Shown here one piece after another: positions 49,608-58,299 of a stretch of 64,000 nt of DNA. Numbering within the stretch: the stretch's first letter is position 1; every line of letters starts with the position of its first letter. The notes under the pieces are model-generated. The model saw nothing but the letters and a program-made list of their open reading frames with translations. It did no database searches and had not been told where the DNA came from. Source of the stretch: Erythrobacter sp. 3-20A1M (GTDB taxonomy: Bacteria > Pseudomonadota > Alphaproteobacteria > Sphingomonadales > Sphingomonadaceae); assembly GCF_018636735.1 (NCBI RefSeq), contig NZ_CP045200.1:2046001-2110000 (forward strand), read 5' to 3'. The position numbers and the translations under genes are program-made.

Positions 49608-50944
49608 ATGTCCGGCAATCTGATCACCATCGGCAAGAGCGGCGCGAGCGCGGCGCGCGCGGCTCTGGAGCTGACCGGCCAGAACATCGCCAATGCCGGC
49701 AACGCCACCTATGCCCGGCGCACGCTGGGCCAGTCGGAAGTCGTCGCGACCGGCGGGATCGGGCTCAGCGCGTCGTCCGCGCTCAGTGGCGTGCGCGCGG
49801 ACGGGGTGCAGCGCACCCAGTCGCTGTTTCTGCAGAACGAGGTCCGCCGGACCAACAGCGACGTCAGCCGGGCCGACGCTGAACTGCGCGGGCTCAAAAA
49901 CGCCGAAAGCGCGATCGAACAGGCGGGCATCTATCCCGCCATCGTCAATTTCGAAGCCGCGCTGTCGCAGCTGGTATCCGATCCGCTGGACGGCGCGCTG
50001 CGCGCCAATGCCCTGGAAAGCGCCAATACGCTGACGCAGACCTTCGCCATCGCGACCGAGGGCATGGGGGTCGCCGCGGACGAGCTGCGCTTCGATGTCG
50101 AAGCCGGGGTGACCGAGTTCAACACCCTGTCGGCGGAACTGGCGCGGACCAATATCGGCCTGGCCCGCTCGCAGGAAGGCAGCGCGAACAAGGCGGCGCT
50201 GCTCGACCAGCGCGACGCCCTGCTCACCCGCATGTCCGGCCTTGCCAATCTGTCGACCGAATTCGACAGCGTCGGGCGGGTCGCGGTCCGCGCCGGGGGG
50301 GCAGGGGGGCAGACGATCGTATCGGGGGCACAGGCCGCCTCGATCAGCGTCGCGTTCGATGGCGCGGGCAATACCGAATTCTCGGTCGGGGGCACCCCGC
50401 TGGTGCTGGGTTCGGGCTCGCTCGCCGGACAGGCGCAGGGCCTGCGCCATATCGCCGACCTGTCGGACAAGCTCGATGGCCTCGCCGCCCAGCTGATCGA
50501 GCGCGGCAACACCGCCCAGGCCGCGGGCATCACGCCCGCCGGGACGCAGGGCCAGCCGCTGTTTTCCGGCACCAACCCCGCGATATCGGGCTTGCGCTGA
50601 CCAGCGGCGCGGGTCTCGCGACCGCACCCGCGGGGGCGGGTGCCAACAGCCGCGATACCGGCAACCTCACCGCGTTCATCTCTGCCATGAACGATAACGG
50701 CCCGGCGAAGACCGCCGACCGCATCCTGTTCGAGCTGTCGAGCGCGATCGGCGGGCGCACCACCACGCGCGATGCGCTGCGCACCATTGCCGACACCGCG
50801 GGGATCGCCCTGAGCGCGGAAACCGCCGTCGACCTGGACGCGGAAGCCGCGAACCTGCTGCGTTTCCAGCAGGCCTTCCAGGCGAACGGCCGGATCATCC
50901 AGGTCGCCGCCGACATCTTCGACACGCTGCTGGGGATTGGATGA
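49608..50944 (+). pseudogene. flgK: Hook-filament junction protein FlgK, interrupted by a one-base deletion
   Basis: The N-terminal frame (SGNLITIGKSGASAARAALELTGQNIANAGNATYARR) reads to a stop at 50598-50600 after LFSGTNPAISGLR. FlgK sequence continues without a gap in another frame (DIGLALTSGAGLATAP... then DLDAEAANLLRFQQAFQANGRIIQVAADIFDTLLGIG), the canonical C-terminal helix, ending at 50944. CCCCGCGATATC at 50576-50587 would be CCCCGCCGATATC in an intact gene (P-A-D-I), i.e. one C lost. The restored product is ~445 residues. Without FlgK no filament would form, so a sequencing error must be excluded first. Confidence 0.87.
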
Positions 50945-50945
50945 C

Positions 50946-51872
50946 ATGCCCGGTCCGGTAAATTCCACTCTCGCGTTCTATGACCGCTCGACCATGCAGA
51001 TGGGCTCCATCCGGCGTGAGGCGGAGCGTCTGCAGGAACAGCTTTCGACCGGCAGCAAGCTGTCGCGGTCGTCCGACAATCCGGTCGCGGCCTCGCGCCT
51101 GCGCCAGCTCGGTCGCATGGACAAGCTCGCCGCGATCGACAGCGCCAATGCGGCGCGGGCCAATGACAGTCTGTCGCTGGCGGGCAGTTCGCTGCAACTG
51201 GTGGCGGACGACATAGTGCGCGCGCGCGAACTGGCGCTGTGGGCGGCCAACGCCTCCTCATCCCCGCAGGAGCGGTACTCCATCGGGCAGGAACTGGCGC
51301 AGATGCGGCTGGGCATCCTGGCCACCGCGAACGCCCGCGACAGCAGCGGCAACGCGCTGTTCGGCGGAGCCGCGACCGGCGATGCCTATGCGTTGGATGG
51401 CAATGGCGATGCCACCTATGTCGGCACCGCGGGCGCGGGCGAGCTTTCGCTCGGCGACGGACAGTCGGTCTCGCGCGGTGTCACCGGGCCGAGCTTCCTC
51501 GATTTCCAGGCTGGCGGCCAGAACACCGATCTCCTCGCCTATCTGCGCCAGCTCAGCGACACGCTCCTCGATCCCACGGTGGATGACGCCATGGCCAAGG
51601 AAGTCGCAAGAGGGGCGGCGAAGGATCTGGACGGGTCGCTGGATTCGGTCGTGCGCACCCAGACCGTGATCGGTGCCCGCCTCGCCTGGGTCGAGACGGT
51701 CCAGGGCCGCCAGGAAACGAAGGCGCAGGTCCGCACCGCCGAATCGGGCGAGATCGGCGGGATCGATTTCGCGGAAACCATCGCAGAACTGCAGCAAATG
51801 ATGACCGTGCTGGAAGCAAGCCAGGCCGGGTTCTCGCGGCTCGCTTCGCTCAGCCTGTTCAACTCAATCTGA
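50946..51872 (+). CDS. flgL: Hook-filament junction protein FlgL
   Basis: 308 residues. Flagellin-like N-terminus (DRSTMQMGSIRREAERLQEQLSTGSKLSRSSDNPVAASRLRQL) and C-terminus (GGIDFAETIAELQQMMTVLEASQAGFSRLASLSLFNSI). The start at ATG 50946 has GGATGA just upstream; a TTG three codons earlier overlaps the end of flgK. Joins hook to filament together with FlgK. Confidence 0.92.
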   Translation: MPGPVNSTLAFYDRSTMQMGSIRREAERLQEQLSTGSKLSRSSDNPVAASRLRQLGRMDKLAAIDSANAARANDSLSLAGSSLQLVADDIVRARELALWAANASSSPQERYSIGQELAQMRLGILATANARDSSGNALFGGAATGDAYALDGNGDATYVGTAGAGELSLGDGQSVSRGVTGPSFLDFQAGGQNTDLLAYLRQLSDTLLDPTVDDAMAKEVARGAAKDLDGSLDSVVRTQTVIGARLAWVETVQGRQETKAQVRTAESGEIGGIDFAETIAELQQMMTVLEASQAGFSRLASLSLFNSI

Positions 51873-51891
51873 TTTACGGGAGTAATTGATC

Positions 51892-52755
51892 ATGTTTCCG
51901 GCCATCGGGATCGTCATCCTGCTCGTCATGGTGTTCGGCGGCTTCGTGCTGACCGGCGGTGCGATCGGCCCGGTCGCGGAAGCCGTGCCGCACGAAATGC
52001 TGATCATCGGCGGTGCCGCGATCGGCGCGCTGGTGGCGGGCAATTCGATGCATGAGCTCAAGGCGCTGGGCAAAGGGCTGCTGCGCGTGTTCAAGGGCAA
52101 CAGCTACACCAAGCAGGATCATATCGACGCCATCGCCCTGTCGGCGAAGCTGATGCGCTCGCTCAAGACCGGAGGGCCGGTCGCGCTCGAAAGCCATGTC
52201 GAGAACCCGCAGGAATCGACGATCTTCGCCGAATATCCGCGCGTGCTGGCGGACGAGGCGCTGCTCCACCTGATCTGCGACACGCTCACCCTGCTGGTGG
52301 TCTCTTCCGGCACGCTGGACACGCACGCGGTGGAAGAGGTGATGGACAACGCGATCAAGACGCATTTCCACGACATGGACGAGCCCGCCCATGCGCTGCA
52401 GAACCTGGCCGACGCGTTGCCTGCGCTGGGGATCGTCGCCGCGGTGCTCGGCGTGGTGAAGACGATGGGTTCGATCGACGAGCCGCCGTCGGTGCTGGGC
52501 GGGATGATCGGCTCGGCCCTGGTCGGCACGTTCCTGGGCGTGCTGCTCGCCTACGGCATCGTGGGGCCGCTCGCGACCCGGCTGAAGCAGATCAACATTC
52601 ACGACCAGCAGATATTCCTGTCGGTCAAGCAGGTGATGATCGCCAGCCTGCACGGCCATCCGCATGCGCTGGCGGTGGAATCGGCGCGTTCCGGCCTGCC
52701 GCACATGCTGCGCCCGCAGCTGACCGATCTGCTCGACGTCCTGAAGGGCCGCTGA
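51892..52755 (+). CDS. motA: Flagellar motor stator protein MotA
   Basis: 287 residues with four hydrophobic segments. N-terminus FPAIGIVILLVMVFGGFVLTGGAIGPVAEAVPHEMLIIGGAAIGALVAGNS, and the pore region NLADALPALGIVAAVLGVVKTMGSIDEPPSVLGGMIGSALVGTFLGVLLAYGIVGPL with the conserved prolines. ATG 51892 is preferred because GGAG lies 9 bases ahead; a TTG two codons earlier is also possible. The immediate motB partner follows after one base. Confidence 0.95.
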   Translation: MFPAIGIVILLVMVFGGFVLTGGAIGPVAEAVPHEMLIIGGAAIGALVAGNSMHELKALGKGLLRVFKGNSYTKQDHIDAIALSAKLMRSLKTGGPVALESHVENPQESTIFAEYPRVLADEALLHLICDTLTLLVVSSGTLDTHAVEEVMDNAIKTHFHDMDEPAHALQNLADALPALGIVAAVLGVVKTMGSIDEPPSVLGGMIGSALVGTFLGVLLAYGIVGPLATRLKQINIHDQQIFLSVKQVMIASLHGHPHALAVESARSGLPHMLRPQLTDLLDVLKGR

Positions 52756-52756
52756 G

Positions 52757-53656
52757 GTGGCCAGCGCGCCTCTCATGGACAACCCGCCGCCCGGCGGGGA
52801 GCGGCGCGCGCCCGCCGTGGCCGCGAACGAGGCGGAGGCGCCCCGGCCGCTGATCGTGAAGAAGATCATCGTCCAGGAGGCGGGCCATCATGGCGGCGCG
52901 TGGAAAGTGGCCTATGCCGACTTCGTCACCGCGATGATGGCGTTCTTCCTCCTGCTATGGCTGCTTGGTTCCACGACCGACGATCAGCGCAAGGGGCTGG
53001 CGGACTACTTCACTCCGACGCTGGTCAAGCTGAAGGAGCAAAGCGCCGGGTCCAACGGGCTGCTGGGCGGCAGTTCGATTACCGATGCCGACAGTTATCC
53101 GAATGCCGCGGGTCAGACCGGGACGCGGGCGCTCACCATTCCCCGCGATGCCACCGGCGGACCGCGCGAGGGCGCCTCGCCCGCGCCGAGCACAGCGCGG
53201 GCCGCGCAGATGCAGAAGCAGATCCAGGATCGCCTGGCGCAGACCGCGCGCCTGCGCAGCCTGGCGGGGCAGGTGCGGGTGATGGTGGTGCCCGAAGGTA
53301 TCCGTATCGACATGATCGACGACGCCGATTTCTCCATGTTCGCGCTCGGCACCACCGTACTGACCGGCGACGCGCGCGAATTGCTGCACGTCATCGCGGA
53401 CGCGGTGGCGGAGGAAGCAGCGCCGATGATCGTGCGCGGGCACACCGATGCGGTGAAATGGAAGCCGGGAACGGTGGCGAACAACTGGTCGCTCTCCGCC
53501 GGGCGGGCGGAAGCCACCCGGCAGCAATTGATGCGCGACGGCCTGCCCGAAAAGCGCTTCAGCCGGATCGAAGGCGTCGCGGATCGCGAGTTGCTGATCG
53601 CCGACGATCCCACCGATCCGCGCAACCGGCGGATCTCGCTGCTTCTGCTGCGTTAG
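52757..53656 (+). CDS. motB: Flagellar motor stator protein MotB
   Basis: 299 residues from GTG. Signature WKVAYADFVTAMMAFFLLLWLLG with the proton-carrying Asp at residue 55. Plug/linker region, then an OmpA-like peptidoglycan-binding domain (MIVRGHTDAVKWKPGTVANNWSLSAGRAEATRQQLMRDGLPEKRFSRIEGVADRELL). Anchors the MotA channel to the cell wall. End of the rightward flg operon; the start is 1 base after the motA stop. Confidence 0.95.
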   Translation: MASAPLMDNPPPGGERRAPAVAANEAEAPRPLIVKKIIVQEAGHHGGAWKVAYADFVTAMMAFFLLLWLLGSTTDDQRKGLADYFTPTLVKLKEQSAGSNGLLGGSSITDADSYPNAAGQTGTRALTIPRDATGGPREGASPAPSTARAAQMQKQIQDRLAQTARLRSLAGQVRVMVVPEGIRIDMIDDADFSMFALGTTVLTGDARELLHVIADAVAEEAAPMIVRGHTDAVKWKPGTVANNWSLSAGRAEATRQQLMRDGLPEKRFSRIEGVADRELLIADDPTDPRNRRISLLLLR

Positions 53657-53676
53657 GGGCTGTTAACCGCCGGATC

Positions 53677-53700
53677 GGGGGCGGGGCGGCCCGCCCGCCC
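53677..53700 (+). terminator. GC-rich hairpin after motB
   Basis: GGGCGGG (53679-53685) and CCCGCCC (53690-53696) within a longer G-run/C-run form a very stable hairpin in the 66-base convergent gap between motB and the hydratase gene. There is no good U-tract on either side (CGTCTCGCTTTA on the plus strand), so it may only assist Rho-dependent ending in both directions. Confidence 0.4.
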
Positions 53701-53722
53701 GCCCGTCTCGCTTTACGGCGTA

Positions 53723-54526
53723 TTACGCACCGAAGATGCTGGTCGAAATCTCGACGCTTCCGATTTCTCCGAACGAAGCGGTGACCTGCTGACCGGCACC
53801 GACCTCGTGAACGCCGGTGATCGCGCCGCTCGAAATCCACCAGCCGGAGCGCGGTTCGATACCGCGATCCGCCAGGTTCTGCAGCAGGAAGCAGGCCGCA
53901 CCGAACGGCCCGTCCAGCATGTCCGCCGTCGTCGCCTCGCCCACGGTCGCGTCCTCGACACGAACCGAAACGGGCACGGAATCGAGCGCGTCCCACATTT
54001 CTTCCGGGACGCTTTTGCCCAGCAGGATCCCGGCGTTGTTGCCGTGGTCCGAAATGGTGACGCATGGCCCATCGGCATTGATACCGGCATAGGGCGACGA
54101 GGCGATTTCCATTCCGATCCGGACCTCGTCGATCCAGCGCATCGCCGCGTGGGGGGTTTGGGGAAGAGGTTCGTCTAGGGTTTTCAGGCGCAGCATGAAC
54201 TCGGCCTCGACCGCGGCGAAACCCCCGTCGAAAATCGCGAACTGCGCAGGCTGGTCTTGTTCGCGCTGGACGCTGTCGGTGAAGATCGGACCGGCCAGCC
54301 GATTGGCGCCCAGAGCCTCGCTGTCGGGCGGATTGATCTTCCCGACTTTCCAGCCCGCCACTTCGCGATCCCACAGGGCCAGCGCCTTGTCCTGAACGCG
54401 ATACGCCGCCGCCAACGTGGTGGGCCGCTCGCCCGGATATTCCTCGATCGGACGTCCGGATTTTCGCGCTTCCACGAACGCGCTCGCGATGTCCCTCGCC
54501 ATTTCCATCAAACCTCGCCCCGTCAT
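53723..54526 (-). CDS. 2-keto-4-pentenoate hydratase / fumarylacetoacetate hydrolase family (MhpD-like)
   Basis: 267 residues. The 2-keto-4-pentenoate hydratase pattern is clear: YRVQDKALALWDREVAGWKVGKINPPDSEALG, the metal-binding FAAVEAEFMLRL, and SDHGNNAGILLGKSVPEEMWDALDSV. Such enzymes hydrate or cleave 2-keto acids using a divalent metal. It is read divergently from a LacI-type regulator and shares a GACACCGGTGTC operator with it, so it probably belongs to the uronate regulon; what 2-keto acid it handles is not evident. Confidence 0.85.
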   Translation of the reverse strand: MTGRGLMEMARDIASAFVEARKSGRPIEEYPGERPTTLAAAYRVQDKALALWDREVAGWKVGKINPPDSEALGANRLAGPIFTDSVQREQDQPAQFAIFDGGFAAVEAEFMLRLKTLDEPLPQTPHAAMRWIDEVRIGMEIASSPYAGINADGPCVTISDHGNNAGILLGKSVPEEMWDALDSVPVSVRVEDATVGEATTADMLDGPFGAACFLLQNLADRGIEPRSGWWISSGAITGVHEVGAGQQVTASFGEIGSVEISTSIFGA

Positions 54527-54552
54527 TAAAGCACTGTGGATACCGCTTGGCG

Positions 54553-54570
54553 TATAACGACACCGGTGTC
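54553..54570. promoter_or_regulatory. LacI-family operator (and -10 box) between the hydratase and lacI genes
   Basis: GACACCGGTGTC at 54559-54570 is a perfect 12-bp palindrome with the central CG typical of LacI-family operators. On the plus strand it directly follows TATAAC (54553-54558), a good -10 box for the regulator gene, so binding would also repress the regulator itself. Minus-strand TTGACA (54572-54567) overlaps it as a possible -35 for the hydratase. It matches the half-site GACACC-GGT of the two other copies at 55739 and 59691. Confidence 0.7.
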
Positions 54571-54673
54571 AAAGCGGTTTGGCGGAGAACCCGTAATCGG
54601 CGTCCGAAGCGCTTCGCATTATGCGCAGGGTCGTCTATCCCCTTGCGCAACCTGTCATCAACGCGGGAAGCAG

Positions 54674-55693
54674 ATGCCTGACGCCACTCAAAAACCGACG
54701 ATCAACGATGTGGCACGCATGGCCGGCGTTTCGAAGAAGACCGTCAGCCGGGTGATCAACCGCTCGCCTCTCCTGAAGAAGGAAACGCGGACCAAGGTGG
54801 AGGGCGTGATCGCCGAGCTGGGTTATCGGCCCAACCCACAGGCGCGGGCTCTGGCCATGGGGCGCAACTTCCTGATCGGATTGCTGCACGACAATCCCAA
54901 TGCCCAGACCGTGCTGAACTTTCAGGTCGGGGTGCTCGACGCCATTCGCGATACGGAATTTGCGCTGGTCGTGCGCCCGGTGGACCGGCAATCGCCGCAC
55001 ATGCTGGAAGACATCCGTTCGTTTCTGGAAATCCAGCGTCTTTTCGGGGTGCTGATACTGCCGCCGATATCGGAGAACGACGATCTCGCCCGGCTGTGCC
55101 GCGACATGGGATGCGGATATGTCAGGATGGGCTCGGCCCGGCTGGACGACGACGAGCATCTGGTTCAGTCGAACGACCGCGAATGTGTCGAGAGCGTGAT
55201 CGACCATCTCGTGGCGCAAGGGCATCGCCGGATCGCGATCATCAAGGGGCCGGACGGGTTTCGATCCGCCAAGGAGCGCTACGAGGGGTTCGCTGCCGCC
55301 ATGAAGAAGCATGGGTTGGACATTCCCCCTGCCGCGATCGGGAGCGGCAATTATCGCTTCGATTCAGGTATCGCCGCGGCCGAAACGCTGATCGATACCG
55401 ACTATCGGCCGACCGCCATATTCGCCAGCAACGACGAGATGGCGGCGGGCGCGTTCCACGCGGCGCGGGCGCGGGGGATCGACGTGCCGACGCAACTCTC
55501 GATCGTCGGCTTCGACGATTCCCCCATCGCAGCGCATATCCTGCCGCCGATGACGACTGTCGGCTGGCCCATTCGCGAAATGGCCAAATCGGCCGCGCTC
55601 AAGCTGATCGAGCCGACCAATCCGGCGGCGGACCTTTCCACCTTTCCCGCCCGCCTGGTGGTGCGCAACTCGGTAGCGGCACCGCGCGATTAG
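54674..55693 (+). CDS. LacI-family transcriptional regulator of uronate/pectin genes
   Basis: 339 residues. The N-terminal LacI HTH is clear (TINDVARMAGVSKKTVSRVINRSPLLKKETRTKVEGVIAELGYRPNPQARALAMG, about residues 9-62), followed by a periplasmic-binding-protein-like effector domain (FLIGLLHDNPNAQTVLNFQVGVLDAIRD ... AIFASNDEMAAGAFHAARARGIDVPTQLSIVGFDDSPIA). The start ATG 54674 follows GGGAAGCAG and fits the HTH; upstream in-frame codons include the operator. It is likely to bind the TGACACCGGT-type sites and respond to an intermediate such as KDG; the ligand is inferred from context. Confidence 0.92.
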   Translation: MPDATQKPTINDVARMAGVSKKTVSRVINRSPLLKKETRTKVEGVIAELGYRPNPQARALAMGRNFLIGLLHDNPNAQTVLNFQVGVLDAIRDTEFALVVRPVDRQSPHMLEDIRSFLEIQRLFGVLILPPISENDDLARLCRDMGCGYVRMGSARLDDDEHLVQSNDRECVESVIDHLVAQGHRRIAIIKGPDGFRSAKERYEGFAAAMKKHGLDIPPAAIGSGNYRFDSGIAAAETLIDTDYRPTAIFASNDEMAAGAFHAARARGIDVPTQLSIVGFDDSPIAAHILPPMTTVGWPIREMAKSAALKLIEPTNPAADLSTFPARLVVRNSVAAPRD

Positions 55694-55703
55694 GTGGGGG
55701 CGG

Positions 55704-55752
55704 TTGCAATTTCGCCCGCTACCGTCGATAACGGATTATGACACCGGTTACC
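55704..55752 (+). promoter_or_regulatory. Promoter and LacI operator of the uronate catabolic operon
   Basis: TTGCAA (55704-55709), 17 bases, GATAAC (55727-55732) form a reasonable sigma-70-type promoter. TGACACCGGTTACC (55739-55752) starts 7 bases after the -10, overlapping the transcription start, the classical position for repression. The identical 14-mer lies at 59691. The first isomerase codon is at 55817 with GAGAGGTGA upstream. Confidence 0.75.
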
Positions 55753-55816
55753 GTAACGCGATTCGATGCGTTTCCGCGGTGGCCCCAATCGACCAAATCA
55801 TAGAGAGGTGACCCCC

Positions 55817-56449
55817 ATGAAAATCGCGCTCATCAACGAAAACAGCCAGGCCGCCAAGAACGGCATCATCCACGACGCGCTGACCACGGTGGTCGAGCCG
55901 CTGGGGCACGAAGTGCACAATTACGGCATGTACACCGCCGACGACGAGGCCCAGGTCACCTATCCGATGGTCGGCCTGCTGACGGGCATCCTGCTGAATT
56001 CCGGCGCGGCCGACTTCGTCGTCACGGGCTGCGGCACGGGGACGGGCTCGATGCTCGCCGCGAATGCGATGCCGGGCGTTTTCTGCGGGCTTATCATCGA
56101 TCCGACCGATGCCTTCCTGTTCGCGCAGATCAACGATGGCAACGCGATCGCCATGCCCTATGCCAAGGGCTTCGGCTGGGCGGCGGAGCTGAACCTGCAG
56201 GATTGCTATCGCAAACTGTTCGAGGGCACGCCGGGCGAAGGCTATCCCAAGGAGCGGGCGCAGATCATGGCGAAGAACCGCGGGGTGCTGTCCGATCTCA
56301 AGTCCAAGACCTGCTACGACATGCTGACGGTGGTCAAGAACGTCGATCAGGACCTGCTGAAAAGTGCGATCGCGGGGGAAAAGTTCGACGAGCTGTTCTA
56401 CGCCAATTCGACGGACGAGCAGATGAACGACTACCTGCGTAGCCTCTGA
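55817..56449 (+). CDS. RpiB/LacA/LacB-family isomerase, DhuI-like (4-deoxy-L-threo-5-hexosulose-uronate ketol-isomerase)
   Basis: 210 residues of the RpiB/LacA/LacB fold: MKIALINENSQAAKNG, LLTGILLNSGAADFVVTGCGTGTGSMLAANAMPGVFCGLIIDPTDAFLFAQINDGNAIAMPYAKGFG. The GCGTGTG loop with catalytic Cys is typical. Next to kduD and kdgK it should convert 4-deoxy-5-hexosulose uronate to 2,5-diketo-3-deoxygluconate, as DhuI does in glycosaminoglycan clusters; no kduI-type cupin isomerase is present. Its long C-terminal extension (about 160-210) is that of the DhuI-like subgroup. Substrate by inference. Confidence 0.85.
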   Translation: MKIALINENSQAAKNGIIHDALTTVVEPLGHEVHNYGMYTADDEAQVTYPMVGLLTGILLNSGAADFVVTGCGTGTGSMLAANAMPGVFCGLIIDPTDAFLFAQINDGNAIAMPYAKGFGWAAELNLQDCYRKLFEGTPGEGYPKERAQIMAKNRGVLSDLKSKTCYDMLTVVKNVDQDLLKSAIAGEKFDELFYANSTDEQMNDYLRSL

Positions 56450-56473
56450 TCGCGGGCGGAGGGATACGAAGTT

Positions 56474-57247
56474 ATGAGCGCGAACGCTTTTGACCTCACC
56501 GGGCGGACCGCCGTGGTGACGGGTGCGAACACCGGAATCGGGCAGGGTATCGCTGTTGCTCTGGCGCAGGCCGGGGCGGATGTGACCCTGGTCGCCCGCC
56601 GGGACCCGTCCGAAACCCGCCGCATGGTGGAAGATACAGGCAGCCGGGCGCATGTCGTGATGGCGGACCTGTCCAGTATCGAGCCGTGCGAACGCATCGT
56701 GGGCGAGACGGTGGACACTTTCGGGAAGCTCGATATCCTCGTAAACAACGCGGGGATCATCCGGCGCAACGATGCCCTCGATTTTTCGGAGGAGGACTGG
56801 GACGCGGTCATGGATGTGAACCTGAAGGTTCTGTTTTTCCTCAGCCAGGCGGCTGCCCGCCATATGAGCGGCTGGTCGAAGCAGGACGACACCCGTGGCA
56901 AGATCGTCAACATCGCCTCGATGCTCACCTTTCAGGGCGGCGTTCGCGTGCCCAGCTACACCGCATCGAAGAGCGGTGTGGGCGGGCTGACCAAGCTGAT
57001 GGCGAACGAATGGGCGCCCAAGGGCATCAATGTGAACGCCATTGCGCCCGGCTATATTGCGACGAACAACACCGCTGCGCTGCAGGATGACGAGACGCGC
57101 AATCGCCAGATCCTCGAACGCATTCCCGAAGGGCGCTGGGGCGATCCGAGCGACATCGGTGGGGCCGCCGTATTCCTGGCTAGCAGGGCCGCCGATTACG
57201 TGCAGGGCCATATCCTCGCCGTCGACGGGGGCTGGCTCGCCCGATGA
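56474..57247 (+). CDS. kduD: 2-dehydro-3-deoxy-D-gluconate 5-dehydrogenase (KduD, SDR)
   Basis: 257 residues, a classical SDR: TGANTGIG (17-24), NNAG (91-94), S149, Y162-x3-K166 (YTASK), and APGYIATNNTAALQDDETRNRQILERIPEGRWGDPSDIGGAAVFLAS, very similar to KduD. It reduces 2,5-diketo-3-deoxygluconate to 2-keto-3-deoxygluconate with NADH. The ATG follows GGAGGG with a 24-base gap from the isomerase; its stop overlaps kdgK (ATGA). Confidence 0.92.
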   Translation: MSANAFDLTGRTAVVTGANTGIGQGIAVALAQAGADVTLVARRDPSETRRMVEDTGSRAHVVMADLSSIEPCERIVGETVDTFGKLDILVNNAGIIRRNDALDFSEEDWDAVMDVNLKVLFFLSQAAARHMSGWSKQDDTRGKIVNIASMLTFQGGVRVPSYTASKSGVGGLTKLMANEWAPKGINVNAIAPGYIATNNTAALQDDETRNRQILERIPEGRWGDPSDIGGAAVFLASRAADYVQGHILAVDGGWLAR

Positions 57248-58266
57248 GCGCGACGGTGGGGGGGCATGTCGTCTGTTTCGGCGAGATGCTGCTGCGGCTG
57301 TCGCCGCCCGCGGGCACGCCGCTGGCGCGGGCCGACGCGCTCGACCTGCATGTGGGCGGCGCGGAGGCCAATGTGGCCATGGCACTGGCGGGAATGGGGC
57401 ATCCCGCCCGGATGGTCACCGCCCTCCCGCCGAACGGTCTTGGCCAGCGCGCCATAGCCGCTCTGGGAGAGGCCGGGGTCGATACGCGCGCGGTCGTGCG
57501 GTCGGCGGGGCGCATGGGGACATATTTCTTCGAATATCCATCGGGACCGATCCCGGGACGCGTGACCTACGACCGCGAACATAGCTCGTTCGCGCAGGTC
57601 CGCCCGGAAGACTTGCGGTTCGATGACGCTCTCGACGGTGCCGCGCTGCTGCATATGTCCGGAATAACGCCTGCGCTCGGCCCGAACGGTGTAGCGTTGG
57701 CGAAGGCGGCGGTCGATGCTGCACGACGTCGAGAGGTTCCGATCTGTTTCGACGGGAATTATCGCGCCAATCTGTGGAGCGCATGGGATGGCGATGCCCG
57801 ATTGATCCTGAACGATCTGGTCTCGCAGGCAACCATCCTGCTCGGCAACCACCGCGATATCTCGCTGTTGCTGGGGGAGGAGCTGGAGGGGTCCGGCCCC
57901 GAACGCCGCCGGATCGCGGCGCAGCGCGCATTCGATGCCTATCCCAACCTGGAGCTGATCGCGTCCACCGCGCGCCATGTCGAAACGGGACAGGTCCACC
58001 GGCTGGCGGCGCGCGTCGATCGCCGCGAAAGCTGCTCGCAGACCGACGAAGTGCGCATCGCGCCGATCGTCGATCGGGTCGGCACGGGTGACGCCTTTGC
58101 CACGGGCATCCTGTGCGGCTGGCTCGAAGGGGTGGAGCTCGCCCGGATGGCGCAGCTCGGACTTAAGCTCGCGGCGATGAAGCATGGCCGACCGGGCGAC
58201 GTTCTGGCTGTCACCCCCGAGGAGGTCGAGGCCTTCGACCTCTCGGGGGGCGATGTCATCCGCTAG
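57244..58266 (+). CDS. kdgK: 2-keto-3-deoxygluconate kinase (KdgK, PfkB family)
   Basis: 340 residues. PfkB signatures: VCFGEMLLRLSPPAGTPLARADALDLHVGGAEANVAMALAGMGHPARMVTALPPNGLGQRAIAALGEAGVDTRAVVR at the N-terminus and DRVGTGDAFATGILCGWLEG (catalytic Asp of GTGDAF) near the C-terminus. GGAEANVA is typical of KDG kinases. It phosphorylates KDG to KDPG, which would be split by a KDPG aldolase not found in this window. ATGA overlap with kduD. Confidence 0.92.
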   Translation: MSATVGGHVVCFGEMLLRLSPPAGTPLARADALDLHVGGAEANVAMALAGMGHPARMVTALPPNGLGQRAIAALGEAGVDTRAVVRSAGRMGTYFFEYPSGPIPGRVTYDREHSSFAQVRPEDLRFDDALDGAALLHMSGITPALGPNGVALAKAAVDAARRREVPICFDGNYRANLWSAWDGDARLILNDLVSQATILLGNHRDISLLLGEELEGSGPERRRIAAQRAFDAYPNLELIASTARHVETGQVHRLAARVDRRESCSQTDEVRIAPIVDRVGTGDAFATGILCGWLEGVELARMAQLGLKLAAMKHGRPGDVLAVTPEEVEAFDLSGGDVIR

Positions 58267-58278
58267 TCCGGCCGCGGG

Positions 58279-58299
58279 CCGGGAAGGGTTACTTCCCGG
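58279..58299. terminator. Bidirectional hairpin between kdgK and the pectate lyase gene
   Basis: CCGGGAAG (58279-58286), loop GGTTA, CTTCCCGG (58292-58299): a perfect 8-bp stem in the convergent gap, with its loop containing the stop codon of the pectate lyase (minus strand). No U-run on either side, so termination efficiency is uncertain. Confidence 0.45.

Noticed and set aside
48831-50627. 598-codon minus-strand frame opposite flgI, flgJ and flgK
   Set aside because: No recognisable motifs; it mirrors the codon periodicity of the real flagellar genes on the plus strand.
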